Notes: generated by a model from the sequence alone, not told the origin. Counted from the first letter of the stretch, positions 43,651 through 53,220 are shown. The stretch is DNA of 64,000 nt from Anaerolineae bacterium (GCA_022013685.1 JAKLPV010000024.1:1-64000), one strand, 5' to 3'. Translations and numbers: made by a program.

Positions 43651-45396
43651 ATGAAACTACCTTTCAAGGCTTACTGGGATTTACTTTCCGAACATATCCG
43701 CCCGCAAAAGGGACGTTTTAGCCTGCTGGTAGCGCTCCTGCTAACCAGCATTGGTTTGCGCGTCATCAATCCGCAGATGATGCGCAGCTTTATCGACTCT
43801 GCGCTGGCGGGCGAGGTTCTGCAAACCCTGACCCTGACAGCGCTCACCTTCATCGGAATTGCCATCCTGCAGCAGATCGTATCTGTCAGCGTGACCTACC
43901 TGGGCGAAAACGTCGCCTGGGCGGCCACCAACGCCCTGCGCGCAGAGCTGGCTGAACATGCCTTGACCCTGGACATGCGCTTTCACAACGATCACACTCC
44001 CGGTGAACTGATCGAACGCATCGATGGCGATGTGACCGAAATGGCGACCTTCTTCTCGCAATTTCTGATCACGCTAATCGGCAACGGCCTGTTGTTGGTC
44101 GGGATTTTGGTAGCCCTCATGCGCGAAGATTGGCGGGTGGGTCTGGGATTTACGGTCTTCACGATTTTCTCGATTTTGGTGCTCAACCGGGTCAAAGATA
44201 TTGCCATCCCGCATCAGAAAGCGCGTCGCCAGGCGGACGCCGAAATATTTGGTTTCGTTGAAGAACAACTGGCTGGGACAGAAGACATCCGCTCCAGCGG
44301 CGCGGTCGATTTTTCCATCCGCGAATTGTTTCGTTTGCAGGCCGAAAAACTGGTTCACGACCGCAAGGCCCACTTCAAACGCTGGATCATCGAAAACTCG
44401 ATGGGCGTTGCACTCACCATCGGCAACTTGCTGGCCATTGGCAGCGGTTACTGGCTCTTTAGCCTCGGGCTGATCACGGTGGGAACGGTTTACCTGTTCA
44501 TCCACTATATTAACCTGCTCGAAGAACCGCTCTGGGCGATGACCCATGAAATCGAGAGCTTCCAGACCATCGGAGCTTGCGTCGAACGCCTGACAGAGTT
44601 TCGCAAAATCCAGCCGACCCTGAAAGACGGCGCAACGATCGACCTGCCCGCCAACCCGCTCGGGCTGACTTTCGAAAAGGTCTCTTTCGCCTATAACGGA
44701 AACGATGCAGTTCTGACAGGCCTCTCTTTCCAACTCAAACCCGGCGCAGTGCTGGGGTTGCTCGGGCGTACCGGCAGTGGAAAAACCACCCTGGCGCGCC
44801 TGGTTTTTCGGCTATACGACCCAACTTCCGGTGCGATCTTCCTGCAAGATAGCAACCTGTGCGATTTACAACTGGCCGCCTTGCACCAAAAAATCGCCAT
44901 CGTCACCCAGGATGTGCAATTGTTCCGCGCCAGCGTGCGCGACAACCTGACTTTTTTCGACCGCTCCATTCCCGATGAGCGTATTTTGAAGACCCTGCGC
45001 GAACTCGAACTCGACGGCTGGCTCAATTCCCTGCCGGATGGCCTGGATTCGGAACTGGATACCGGCGGACGCAGTCTTTCAGCCGGCGAGGGACAATTAC
45101 TGGCTTTTGCGCGGGTTTTCCTGCGCGACCCCGGCCTGGTCATCCTCGACGAAGCCTCCTCGCGCCTCGACCCGGCCACCGAACAGCGGCTGGAACGCGC
45201 CATCGACAAACTGCTCCAGAATCGCACCGCCATCATCATCGCCCATCGCCTAGGCACCGTCCACCGCGCCGACGATATCATGATCCTCGAAGACGGCCAG
45301 GTGCAGGAATATGGCAACCGCCAACAATTGGCGGCCGACCCTCAATCCCGTTTTTACCAGCTCTTGCAAACCGGGCTGGAAGAAGTATTGGCATAA
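43651..45396 (+). CDS. ABC exporter, half-transporter 1 (TM-NBD)
   Basis: 581 residues from the ATG at 43651 ([10 protein letters not shown]); upstream in-frame codons belong to the leader and terminator. Six TM helices (about 20-320) then an NBD: Walker [10 protein letters not shown] (about 371-379), signature LSAGEGQ (about 477-483, degenerate), Walker B LVILDEAS with the catalytic Glu, H-loop AHR. Together with the next gene it forms a type IV heterodimeric exporter of the BmrCD/TM287-288 type. The leader upstream suggests induction by ribosome-targeting drugs; the substrate is unknown. Confidence 0.93.
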   Translation: MKLPFKAYWDLLSEHIRPQKGRFSLLVALLLTSIGLRVINPQMMRSFIDSALAGEVLQTLTLTALTFIGIAILQQIVSVSVTYLGENVAWAATNALRAELAEHALTLDMRFHNDHTPGELIERIDGDVTEMATFFSQFLITLIGNGLLLVGILVALMREDWRVGLGFTVFTIFSILVLNRVKDIAIPHQKARRQADAEIFGFVEEQLAGTEDIRSSGAVDFSIRELFRLQAEKLVHDRKAHFKRWIIENSMGVALTIGNLLAIGSGYWLFSLGLITVGTVYLFIHYINLLEEPLWAMTHEIESFQTIGACVERLTEFRKIQPTLKDGATIDLPANPLGLTFEKVSFAYNGNDAVLTGLSFQLKPGAVLGLLGRTGSGKTTLARLVFRLYDPTSGAIFLQDSNLCDLQLAALHQKIAIVTQDVQLFRASVRDNLTFFDRSIPDERILKTLRELELDGWLNSLPDGLDSELDTGGRSLSAGEGQLLAFARVFLRDPGLVILDEASSRLDPATEQRLERAIDKLLQNRTAIIIAHRLGTVHRADDIMILEDGQVQEYGNRQQLAADPQSRFYQLLQTGLEEVLA

Positions 45397-45398
45397 CC

Positions 45399-47210
45399 AT
45401 GACAACAACACCCATTCCCGAAAAAATTCCCACCCTGCCTGCCTGGCGCGTCATCTGGGACATGCTGCGCTTTCGTCCCTGGCTGTGGTTCATCGACCTG
45501 GTCTCAGTGGCGCTGATCCGCTTTTGCTGGCAGCTCGCCCCGGCGCTGATCATCAAGGCCTTCTTCGACATGCTGATCGGCGCCGCCCAATTGACCTTTG
45601 GCATCTGGGCGATTGCCGCCTTCCTGATTGCCACCTGGCTCGGGCGTGTCCTTGCCAGCTACGGCTTTTACTATGCCGATGTGCCCATTTTCGCTGAGAT
45701 GAACTTCCTGCTGCGAAAAAACCTGCTTCGTCACATCCTGCGCCGCCCCGGGGCTTCGCCCCTGCCCGATTCTGCGGGCGAGGCTGTCAGTCGTTTTCGC
45801 AACGATGTAAATGAAATTCCGCTTTTCGTCATCTGGATCAATGACATCATCGTTGGCATTGGCATCATCCTGGTCGCCATCATCCTGATGGTGCGAATCA
45901 GCCTGCCCATTACCCTGATGGCGCTTGTCCCGCTGCTCGTGGTCGGCGTGATTGCCAATGCCGCCATGCAGCGCATCGAACAGTATCGCCGCGCCAGCCG
46001 CCAGGCGACCGGCAAAGTGACCGGTTTCATCGGCGAATTCTTCGGCGCAGTCCAGGCGGTCAAGGTCGCGAATGCTGAAAAACATGTTATCGGCCATTTT
46101 TACCAGCTTAACGACGAGCGCCGCCGCCTGACCTTGAAAGAACGACTGTTCAATGAAGTACTCGATTCTCTTTACCGCAATACATCCACACTCGGCACCG
46201 GCATCATCTTGATCCTGGCCGGTCAATCGATGCGCAGCGGAAATTTCACCCTGGGCGACTTTTCGCTCTTCGTCTACCTGCTGCAAAGCATGGGCGACCT
46301 GACCACTTTTGCCGGGATGGTTTCGGCGCGCTACAAGCAGCTGGATGTTTCCGTCCAGCGCATGTACCGCTTGATGGAGGGCGCCCCGCTCGAAGCGCTG
46401 GTCGAGCACAGCCCGGTCAATTTGGATGGGCCGCTGCCCGAAGTGATCTACCCCGCCCGAAGCGAATCTGATCCTCTCGAGACGCTGGAGGCCGATAACC
46501 TGGCCTATCACTTCCCTGGAACCGCAAACGGCATCGAGGGAGTTAACCTGAAACTCAAACGCGGCACGCTGACGGTGGTCACCGGGCGCGTCGGTTCGGG
46601 AAAAACGACCCTGCTGCGCACCCTGCTCGGGCTGCTGCCGCACCAGGCTGGAGAGATTCGCTGGAACGGAACCCCGGTTCAGGTCCCGGGCGATTTTTTC
46701 ATCCCCCCGCGCAGCGCCTACACCGGGCAGATTCCGCGTCTGTTCAGTAACAGCCTGCGTAACAACATCCTGCTCGGCCTGGACAAAAACGACGAGGAGG
46801 TGCTGGCTGCCACCCGCCTGGCCGTGATGGAACGCGACCTGCAAGAACTGGAAGCCCATCTCGATACACTGGTTGGCGCGCGCGGCGTCAAGCTCTCCGG
46901 CGGACAGGGCCAGCGCGCTGCTGCGGCGCGCATGTTCGTGCGCCAGCCTGAACTGTTGGTTTTCGATGATCTCTCGAGTGCGCTGGATATAGAAACCGAG
47001 GGCAAACTTTGGGAACGACTCTTCGCCGACGAAGGCCGCACCTGTCTGGTTGTTTCGCACCGCCGCCCGGTTCTGCGCCGCGCCGACCACATCCTGGTGA
47101 TGAAAGATGGCCGCATTGCAGCAGAAGGTACTCTCGACGAACTGCTCGCCTCCAGCCAGGAAATGCGCGAAATCTGGCAGCAAGAGGAAAACAGAGCACC
47201 GAACGCTTAA
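45399..47210 (+). CDS. ABC exporter, half-transporter 2 (TM-NBD)
   Basis: 603 residues, 2 bp after half-transporter 1. Six TM helices then an NBD with Walker [10 protein letters not shown] (about 396-404), canonical signature LSGGQGQ (about 498-504), Walker [10 protein letters not shown] in which the catalytic Glu is Asp, and H-loop SHR. The degenerate site therefore joins this Walker B with the LSAGE signature of the partner, and the active site joins the partner Glu with this LSGGQ: exactly the asymmetry of heterodimeric exporters. Confidence 0.93.
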   Translation: MTTTPIPEKIPTLPAWRVIWDMLRFRPWLWFIDLVSVALIRFCWQLAPALIIKAFFDMLIGAAQLTFGIWAIAAFLIATWLGRVLASYGFYYADVPIFAEMNFLLRKNLLRHILRRPGASPLPDSAGEAVSRFRNDVNEIPLFVIWINDIIVGIGIILVAIILMVRISLPITLMALVPLLVVGVIANAAMQRIEQYRRASRQATGKVTGFIGEFFGAVQAVKVANAEKHVIGHFYQLNDERRRLTLKERLFNEVLDSLYRNTSTLGTGIILILAGQSMRSGNFTLGDFSLFVYLLQSMGDLTTFAGMVSARYKQLDVSVQRMYRLMEGAPLEALVEHSPVNLDGPLPEVIYPARSESDPLETLEADNLAYHFPGTANGIEGVNLKLKRGTLTVVTGRVGSGKTTLLRTLLGLLPHQAGEIRWNGTPVQVPGDFFIPPRSAYTGQIPRLFSNSLRNNILLGLDKNDEEVLAATRLAVMERDLQELEAHLDTLVGARGVKLSGGQGQRAAAARMFVRQPELLVFDDLSSALDIETEGKLWERLFADEGRTCLVVSHRRPVLRRADHILVMKDGRIAAEGTLDELLASSQEMREIWQQEENRAPNA

Positions 47211-47253
47211 TAATCTCTACGCGAATAATACTTCTCAAAGCTCAAACGATGTT

Positions 47254-47330
47254 TGTCATTTCGACGAGTGCTAGCGAGGAGAAATCTGCATCCTGACGGG
47301 CAAGATTTCTCGCTGCCGCTCGAAATGACA
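47254..47330. repeat. TGTCATTTCGA palindromic repeat, copy 4
   Basis: 77 bp, TGTCATTTCGACGAG to CGCTCGAAATGACA, with inner GAGAAATCT / AGATTTCTC. It occupies the gap between the ABC genes and the sigma-factor operon. Confidence 0.85.
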
Positions 47331-47432
47331 AAATAAGCAGGACACAACGTTTTAAGAGATGCAGCCTAATCACATGACGAATACCAAAATTTTGCAACAT
47401 TTATTCATCCAGAACTGTATTATCCTTTAGGC

Positions 47433-47978
47433 ATGATTGAATCTCCTGACCGCGACTTAATTCTGCGCGCCCGTCGCGGTGAGACCGAGGCGTTTGGCGA
47501 ACTTGTCCGCCAAACGCAGGCGGCCGTGTTCAATGTCTGTTATCGTTTGCTCGGCGAGCGCCGCGAGGCCGAAGACCTGACCCAGGAAACCTTCATCCGC
47601 GCCTGGGAGCGCCTGCATACCTTTGACGCCGACCGGCCTTTTTTACCCTGGATAAGACGCGTGGCAGCCAATCTGTGTCTGAATCATCTCGCCGCGCGCG
47701 CGCCAGACTCCCCCGAGCTGGATGAGGAGCGCGACAAAGCGGACTCCACCTCCGGGCCTCTGCAGCTCGTCGAGCAGCGTCAGCAGTCCGAAAAAATTCG
47801 CGCCGCGCTGATTACTCTCCCGCCCCGTTACCGCGTCGCCATTGAATTGCGTCACTTTCAAGACCTGAGTTACGATGAAATCGCCCAGACCCTCAACCAG
47901 CCACTTTCCGACGTGAAAAGCGACCTGTTCCGCGCCCGCAAACTGCTGGCAGAAAAGTTGAAAGAGCATCTTGCATAA
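47433..47978 (+). CDS. ECF-type RNA polymerase sigma factor
   Basis: 181 residues. Region 2 (FNVCYRLLGERREAEDLTQETFIRAWERL, about 28-58) and region 4 (LPPRYRVAIELRHFQDLSYDEIA, followed by LSDVKSDLFRARKLL) are clear, with no region 1 or 3. Partner of the zinc-finger anti-sigma gene downstream. The stop codon region (CTTGCATAAGT) coincides with the left end of the MITE-like element B1, so the natural C-terminus may have been altered by the insertion. Confidence 0.93.
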   Translation: MIESPDRDLILRARRGETEAFGELVRQTQAAVFNVCYRLLGERREAEDLTQETFIRAWERLHTFDADRPFLPWIRRVAANLCLNHLAARAPDSPELDEERDKADSTSGPLQLVEQRQQSEKIRAALITLPPRYRVAIELRHFQDLSYDEIAQTLNQPLSDVKSDLFRARKLLAEKLKEHLA

Positions 47979-48123
47979 GTGCTACAACAAGTCCTGAGCG
48001 GAGCGTCCTTCGACTGCGGGCTGCGCAAAATACGCTTCGCCCTCCGCTCAGGACAGCAACAACTTAAGCAAGGAAGCGCAGTCGAAGGACAGTTACAAGT
48101 AAAATACAGCTTTTGCAAGAAGT
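47971..48123. repeat. MITE-like element B, copy 1
   Basis: About 150 bp, closely matching copy 2 (49226-49389). Ends CTTGCATAAG and CTTTTGCAAG are imperfect inverted repeats; inside, GTCCTGAGCGGAG pairs with CTCCGCTCAGGAC and GTCCTTCGACTGCG with CGCAGTCGAAGGAC. No coding capacity. The left end overlaps the last codons of the sigma factor gene; the remainder of 47979-48196 has nothing else recognisable. Confidence 0.8.
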
Positions 48124-48196
48124 TTAAAGAAAACTAAAAGACGATCCGCACTCCAAACTCTCCGGACTTTGAAATTAACCCAAACGAGAAATTACC

Positions 48197-48736
48197 ATGC
48201 AGCATCTTTCTGACGAAACCCTGAACGAAATCCTCGATCACGCTCTCGCGCCCAGCCAGCGCGCCGGGGTCGAGTCGCACCTGGCGGCCTGCCCCGAATG
48301 CGCCGCCCGTCTCGATGAATTACGCGCCCTGTTCGCCGAACTCGACTCCCTGCCCGACCTGGCCTTGAATGTGGATTTTGCCCCGGCAATCCTCGCCCGC
48401 GTCAGGCAAAACGCGCCCATTCCGCGCCCTGTCCGCTGGCTGACGCTTGCCCAGTCGATTGGCGCAATCATCGCTGGCATCCTGGCCTGGCCGCTGGTCG
48501 AGACCATCCTCCAGCCTTTGAAGTTGCCCTCGCTCGCCGAAGTCTTGGCTGGAGCGGCTTCTTTCTGGCTCCAGGTTACTGCCGATTTGCGCCTGCCAGA
48601 TCTCACGTTTCAAACCCCCACTCTTGGCCTCGACCTGACCTCCACCAGCGTGACGATTGCCATCGTCAGCGTATCGGTGCTCTGGCTGGCCGCCAATGGT
48701 TTGCTGCTCATCCCTCGCTCCCGGAGAACCTCATGA
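48197..48736 (+). CDS. Zinc-finger anti-sigma factor, membrane anchored
   Basis: 179 residues. The N-terminus has the ZAS arrangement HLSDETLNEILDHAL ... ESHLAACPECAARL (His-x3-Cys-x2-Cys), followed by one central hydrophobic segment (about 90-108) and another near the C-terminus (about 150-172). It should bind the ECF sigma factor in the cytoplasm and hold it at the membrane. Its end overlaps the next gene by 4 bp. Confidence 0.88.
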   Translation: MQHLSDETLNEILDHALAPSQRAGVESHLAACPECAARLDELRALFAELDSLPDLALNVDFAPAILARVRQNAPIPRPVRWLTLAQSIGAIIAGILAWPLVETILQPLKLPSLAEVLAGAASFWLQVTADLRLPDLTFQTPTLGLDLTSTSVTIAIVSVSVLWLAANGLLLIPRSRRTS

Positions 48737-49224
48737 ATGAAATCCTGACCATCAGCCTGGCTATCATCGTCCTGACCCTCAACCTGCTCCCGTTTTTTAT
48801 CGTCTTTGCTGCGCTCTTCCCGGCCCGCACGGCAAAAACGATCGAGGTTGCCGCCCGCCTGCCGGGTCGTTCGTTTGTGATCGGCATGGTCAACTTCATC
48901 TTCTTTTTGGTACTTGCCCTGGCCTTGTTTTCCATTGCCGAGCGGGTTGATGGCCTGTTGAAGGTTATCCTGATGCTGCCGGCTTTGGCCATCGCTGTGA
49001 TCTTGTCCATCATGCTCAGCTTTGGGCTGGGCAGCATGGCTGCTCTGGTTGGCGAACGCGTCGCTCCAACTCAACCCACCTGGCTGCGGACGCTGTGGGG
49101 CACGCTCCTGCTCGGCCTGGGCAGTTCTGTTCCACTCCTGGGCTGGTTCCTACTCCTGCCCTACGCCGCCTGGGTCGGGATGGGCGCCTTCATCATCGGC
49201 TTTTTTCAAAGAACGAATAGTTAA
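48733..49224 (+). CDS. Membrane protein of the sigma-factor operon
   Basis: 163 residues with about four TM helices (starting ILTISLAIIVLTLNLLPFFI) and no signature motif. Translationally coupled to the anti-sigma gene (ATGA overlap). Resembles the 173-residue protein encoded at 49628 in size, TM pattern and the motif LLGWFLLLPYAAWVG / LLGWLLVFPLTIVTA, so the two are likely paralogues. They may report envelope state to the anti-sigma factor. Confidence 0.65.
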   Translation: MNEILTISLAIIVLTLNLLPFFIVFAALFPARTAKTIEVAARLPGRSFVIGMVNFIFFLVLALALFSIAERVDGLLKVILMLPALAIAVILSIMLSFGLGSMAALVGERVAPTQPTWLRTLWGTLLLGLGSSVPLLGWFLLLPYAAWVGMGAFIIGFFQRTNS

Positions 49225-49225
49225 T

Positions 49226-49389
49226 TAGACCTCTTGCATAAGTGCTATAACAAGTCCTGAGCGGAGCGTCCTTCGACTACGGGCTGCGAAAAATACGCTT
49301 TGCCCTCCGCTCAGGACAGCGATAACTTAAGCAAGGAAGCGCAGTCGAAGGACAGTTACAAATAAAAAGCGACTTTTGCAAGAAGTCTA
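49226..49389. repeat. MITE-like element B, copy 2, TA-flanked
   Basis: Ends TAGACCTCTTGCATAAGT and, inverted, TAGACTTCTTGCAAAAGT: 18-bp near-identical terminal inverted repeats beginning with TA, with the same inner palindromes as copy 1. Intergenic. The stretch 49225-49627 holds this element, a terminator and a CACAAAGG-type repeat, and no gene. Confidence 0.85.
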
Positions 49390-49413
49390 TTCATTCCTTT
49401 GCACGAATTTTCC

Positions 49414-49446
49414 AAGACGCACAGCGGATGTGCGTCTTTTTTATTT
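49414..49446 (+). terminator. Terminator after the sigma-factor operon
   Basis: AAGACGCAC-AGCGGAT-GTGCGTCTT followed by a T-rich run: 9-bp stem and strong U-tract. Confidence 0.85.
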
Positions 49447-49627
49447 TCTCCACGGCTTCCCAAAATAACGGGTTTTCCTTTGTGTTACTTTGTGTCCTTT
49501 GTGGTAAAGCTCTTGAATTTGCAACATTTCCCAAAATTCCCTGTATTCCTTAACATAAACCACCCCCCTCAATCCCCCCATTTTGCGCGACCGGCAAAAT
49601 AGGGGGAAGCAACGAAAGGATTTCCCC

Positions 49628-50149
49628 ATGGCCGACATTTCCGCCATCTTTGGTTCCCTGCTCATCTTTGGCATCACCTTCCCCGGCATGCTGACCGCCT
49701 GGTGGCTCTTGTTCCCTGCCAGCGTTGAACGCGCCCGAGCGCGTCTTGATCAGACTCCCTGGCAGTGTTTCTGGTTCGGCGGTTTGCTTACCGCCGCCGC
49801 AGTCATCCCGATCGTCATTTTGCTGGTTTTGCCCTTCGGCCCGGCCCAATTCCTGGGCTGGACGTTGATCGTGTTGGTGCTGGCCGTCTCCAGCCTCGGT
49901 TCAGCGGGAATCGCCGCCAAAATGGGACAACGCCTGGCCGAGAAATCCGCTCTTAGCCCGGCGGCTGCCTTTCTGCAAGCGGCGATTGCCCTCGAGCTGG
50001 CGGTCTTTTTCCCCTTGCTCGGCTGGCTGCTGGTTTTCCCGCTGACGATCGTCACCGCCCTGGGCGCGACCGGTTTCGCCCTGCTGCGCTGGGTACCGAA
50101 AGCAGCTACCCATCTGACGGCTGAATCTGCTCCTGTTCAAACTTCTTAA
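49628..50149 (+). CDS. Membrane protein, paralogue of the 48733 product
   Basis: 173 residues from the ATG at 49628 (MADISAIFGSLLIFG); a longer frame from 49583 starts inside the intergenic repeat. About four TM helices. Shows the same LLGW-x-LxxP ending segment as the 163-residue protein upstream. It lies after the terminator, so it is probably transcribed separately. Function unknown. Confidence 0.65.
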   Translation: MADISAIFGSLLIFGITFPGMLTAWWLLFPASVERARARLDQTPWQCFWFGGLLTAAAVIPIVILLVLPFGPAQFLGWTLIVLVLAVSSLGSAGIAAKMGQRLAEKSALSPAAAFLQAAIALELAVFFPLLGWLLVFPLTIVTALGATGFALLRWVPKAATHLTAESAPVQTS

Positions 50150-50217
50150 ACACAAAGGGCACGAAGTACACAAAGTTTTTACAAACTTTTGTATTCCTTT
50201 GTGACCTTTGTGTCCGC
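50150..50217. repeat. CACAAAGG-type dispersed repeat
   Basis: Reads like AACACAAAGGGCACGAAG ... CCTTTGTGACCTTTGTGTCC. Related blocks occur at 49468-49517, 51393-51415 and 53100-53220, always between genes. Confidence 0.6.
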
Positions 50218-50260
50218 TTGCCCCGTGTTCTTGGCGGGGTCGTGTTTAAAGGTTTTTTGA

Positions 50261-51394
50261 ATGAACCCACCCAAAAGTACACGCTATCTGCTCAGCATTG
50301 CCGTTCTTTTTATCGCATCTCTCGCCTGCGGACAGAGCGCCTCGCCCTTCCCCGACCCGCCCTACACCCCCGAGGCCTCGGTCTTCGAGAGCGGACGCAC
50401 CGCCTACGGCTTCTTCCCGACCCCGCCCAAAGTCTCGCTGGAGAGTGTCTTTGCGCACTACAAGTCCATGGGCCAGCACGCGGACGTTTCCCTGGTGCAA
50501 GAGACCATCCCCTGGACTGAATTCGTCAACGGTATCGATGTCGAGTCGCAGAAAATCACCGATATGCAGAACGCCCGGGCCCTGACTCTGGCCAACAACC
50601 TGGATTCGATCTACATTGTCGACCCGCTCAACGGACTGAACCGGCGCGAGTTTGCCGGGCTGCCCGAGGGCTGGGAAGCCTCCTTCGCCAACCCGGACGT
50701 GCGCGCGGCGTTCAAGAACTACAGCCTGCGCATCCTGCGCGAGTTCAAGCCGCGCTATTTGGGGTTGGCCTCCGAGATCAATACCTACATGGAAGCCTAT
50801 CCCGAGGATGCGCAAAATTTCCTCAGCCTGTACCAGGAAACGTACGCCGCCATCAAGGCCGAAGCACCCGAGACGCAGGTTTTTGTCACCTTCCAGTGGG
50901 ATCAGGTCAGCGGCCTGGCGATGGCCGCGCCGGGCGCGGAACGCCACCTCGATTGGGCGCAGATCGAAATCTTTGAGCCGCTGCTCGACCTGTGGGTGAT
51001 TTCATCCTACCCGTTCATCGCTTTTCGGACCGGGGCCGAGATTCCCGATGATTATTACAGCCCGCTCCTGGAGCGCACCGACAAACCCCTGGCCGTCGCC
51101 GAAGGCGGATTCGTCTCGCGCCCGACCGGCCCGCTTCCCGGCACGCCGCAGGACCAGGTCGATTATCTGAACGCCATCCAGTCCCAGATCGGTTCACGCC
51201 TCGACTTCTGGATCTACCTGCTGTTAAGTGACTTGAATGAAGCCTCTTATGCCAAATTCATGCGCCAGCAGGGTATCAAGAAAGACGACATCACCACCCT
51301 CGGCTTTTTCGTCAACGTCGGCTTGCAGGAAAAAGACGGCAAAACGCCCAAACCTGCTCTTGCACTTTGGGATTCCTTTCGAATGAACCCATAA
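50261..51394 (+). CDS. TIM-barrel (glycosidase-like) lipoprotein
   Basis: 377 residues with lipobox SLAC (C23). The body has the strand-helix rhythm of a TIM barrel: YGFFPTPPKVSLESVFAHYK, VSLVQETIPWTEF, YLGLASEINTYMEAYPEDAQ (Glu after strand 4), TFQWDQVS, VISSYPFIAF and PLAVAEGGFVS (Glu after strand 7). This matches clan GH-A type glycosidases, but no family can be assigned. Surface-attached. The gap in front contains only a CACAAAGG repeat. Confidence 0.65.
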   Translation: MNPPKSTRYLLSIAVLFIASLACGQSASPFPDPPYTPEASVFESGRTAYGFFPTPPKVSLESVFAHYKSMGQHADVSLVQETIPWTEFVNGIDVESQKITDMQNARALTLANNLDSIYIVDPLNGLNRREFAGLPEGWEASFANPDVRAAFKNYSLRILREFKPRYLGLASEINTYMEAYPEDAQNFLSLYQETYAAIKAEAPETQVFVTFQWDQVSGLAMAAPGAERHLDWAQIEIFEPLLDLWVISSYPFIAFRTGAEIPDDYYSPLLERTDKPLAVAEGGFVSRPTGPLPGTPQDQVDYLNAIQSQIGSRLDFWIYLLLSDLNEASYAKFMRQQGIKKDDITTLGFFVNVGLQEKDGKTPKPALALWDSFRMNP

Positions 51395-51440
51395 ACACAA
51401 AGGACACAACGGCGCACAACAGTAATTTGTTACTTGTGCT

Positions 51441-51534
51441 TGTCATTTCGAGCCGCGTAGCGGGGAGAAATCTTGCGCACAACGGAAAAGATTTCTACCC
51501 TACGGGCACGATGTCGCTGCCGCTCGAAATGACA
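51441..51534. repeat. TGTCATTTCGA palindromic repeat, copy 5
   Basis: 94 bp, TGTCATTTCGAGCCG to CGCTCGAAATGACA; shares with copy 2 the extra ACCCTACGGGCACGATGTCG arm. Confidence 0.85.
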
Positions 51535-51564
51535 AACTATCTCGATAGTTTGTCCGATAGAGAA

Positions 51565-51599
51565 ATCATCAATTATCAATCACCAATTACTAATTACTG
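51565..51599. repeat. CAATTAC-type short tandem repeat
   Basis: ATCATCAATTATCAATCACC followed by AATTACTAATTAC: degenerate 7-8 bp units. A related block is found in frame in the DUF1501 gene (53874-53918). Confidence 0.6.
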
Positions 51600-51605
51600 A
51601 TACCC

Positions 51606-53081
51606 ATGCCCCTCTCCCGCCGTGACTTCCTCAAACTGACCGGTCTGGTTGCTTCCAGCGCAGCCCTGGCCTCCTGCCGTCCGCTCTACGAGCTGGCCGC
51701 AGGAGACCCGCCGCTCGGCGACTGGCCGCCCCTCCGCCCCGCCGACTTCCGTGCCCTGAACCGGCTGACCTTCGGCGCGCGGCCCTCCGAACGCGCCAGG
51801 GTGGCCGAGATCGGCATCCAGGCCTGGGTCGAGGAGCAGCTCGCGCCTGAGGCCATCGACGATTTTGCCTGCAGCCTGCGCCTGCGCAACCTCGAGACGC
51901 TCGCTATGAGCGGCCAGCAGCTTTTCGATCTTTCGAATAAACTTTTCGACGATTTCGACCTCGAAACTGTCCCCAACCAGCTGCGCCAGGGCACGCTCCT
52001 GCGCCAGGTTTACAGCAAACGCCAACTCTACGAGGTGCTGGTCGAGTTCTGGAACGATCATTTCAGCATCGCCACCGACAAGGGCGAATGCTACTACCTG
52101 AAAACTGTCGACGACCGCGAGGTGGCCCGCGCCCATGCCCTCGGCTCTTTCCGTGATCTGCTGTGGGCCTCGGCCCATTCGCCGGCCATGCTGATCTATC
52201 TCGACAACCAGGCCAATCACAAGGGCGCGCCCAACGAAAACTACGCCCGCGAACTGCTCGAATTGCACAGCCTGAGCGTGCGCGGCGGCTACAACCAGGC
52301 CGACGTGATGGAGCTGGCGCGCTGCCTGACCGGCTGGGGCGTCAAGGAGCATTTCTGGCGGGGAGCGTTCAGCTTCGATAACGAGAAGCATGATCCGGGT
52401 GAGAAGGTCGTGCTCGGGGTGCGCATCCTGGCCGGTGGGCAGGATGAAGCCGAAAGCGTCCTCGAGCGCCTGTCGAAGCATTCATCCAGCGCCCAATTCA
52501 TCGTCGAAAAACTCGCCCGGCGCTTTATCTCGGATGACCCGCCCGCGCAACTCATCCAAAAAGCGGTTTCTGTTTTTAATGACTCGATCGGGGACATTCG
52601 CGCCACGTTGAGAGTGATTCTGCTCGACGGCCTGCCCCTGGCGCGGGAGAAATACAGGCGCCCCGTCAATTTTGTCGCCGCTTCGTTGAGAATGCTCAAC
52701 GCCGAAAGCGACTGCGGCCCCGCCGTGCAGGAGTATCTGATGCGCATGGGCCAGGTGCCGTTCAACTGGCCGACCCCTGACGGCTACCCCGACCGCGCCG
52801 GGGCCTGGCAGGGCAACCTGATGCCGCGCTGGCAGTTTGCCTTTGCCCTGGCGCGCAACGAACTCGACAAGACCGAAGTCGATCTGCCCGCTTTGCTTGG
52901 GGCGTCTGGTGCAGAATCTCCCCTAAACGCTTTATCCACGCTCCTGCTCGGTTCCCCGCTGCCAGCCGCCGAAGGCGAGGCCCTGCCCGCCGCCATCCGC
53001 GCCGCCGGAGCCAGCGACGATGAACTGCTGCCGATCCTGGCTGGCGGCCTGCTGGCTTCCCCGGCCTTTCAGTGGCGCTAA
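51606..53081 (+). CDS. DUF1800 domain protein with Tat/lipoprotein signal
   Basis: 491 residues. N-terminus LSRRDFLKLTG is a twin-arginine signal (RR 5-6) and ALASC gives a possible lipobox at C24. The DUF1800 signature follows: LNRLTFGARPSERARVAEIG, WNDHFSIATDK and GAPNENYARELLELHSL (NENYARELLELH is diagnostic), CLTGWG. Family members are exported, act with the DUF1501 protein, and their function is unclear. The DUF1501 gene is next, 150 bp downstream. Confidence 0.9.
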   Translation: MPLSRRDFLKLTGLVASSAALASCRPLYELAAGDPPLGDWPPLRPADFRALNRLTFGARPSERARVAEIGIQAWVEEQLAPEAIDDFACSLRLRNLETLAMSGQQLFDLSNKLFDDFDLETVPNQLRQGTLLRQVYSKRQLYEVLVEFWNDHFSIATDKGECYYLKTVDDREVARAHALGSFRDLLWASAHSPAMLIYLDNQANHKGAPNENYARELLELHSLSVRGGYNQADVMELARCLTGWGVKEHFWRGAFSFDNEKHDPGEKVVLGVRILAGGQDEAESVLERLSKHSSSAQFIVEKLARRFISDDPPAQLIQKAVSVFNDSIGDIRATLRVILLDGLPLAREKYRRPVNFVAASLRMLNAESDCGPAVQEYLMRMGQVPFNWPTPDGYPDRAGAWQGNLMPRWQFAFALARNELDKTEVDLPALLGASGAESPLNALSTLLLGSPLPAAEGEALPAAIRAAGASDDELLPILAGGLLASPAFQWR

Positions 53082-53099
53082 GTGCATTCACCACGACGG

Positions 53100-53220
53100 C
53101 AACAACGGAACACAAAGGAAACCCCAAAGATTTTCCGTCGTGTTACTTTGTTGCCGTCGTGGTTAAAGGTTCTGAATTTACAGGTTTCTCCGTGTTACTC
53201 CGTAAGATCCGTGTCCAAAA
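53100..53220. repeat. CACAAAGG-type repeat region with inverted arms
   Basis: ACCACGACGGCAACAACGG near 53090 pairs with TTGTTGCCGTCGTGGTT at 53147-53163, forming a long interrupted hairpin containing AACACAAAGGAAACCCCAAAG. It lies before the DUF1501 start. Confidence 0.6.

Noticed and set aside
45504-47183. 559-codon minus-strand frame and other long antisense frames (for example 2519-3409 plus, 28373-29233 minus)
   Set aside because: They lie fully opposite clearly conserved genes, show no family motif, and are typical of codon-biased GC-rich DNA.
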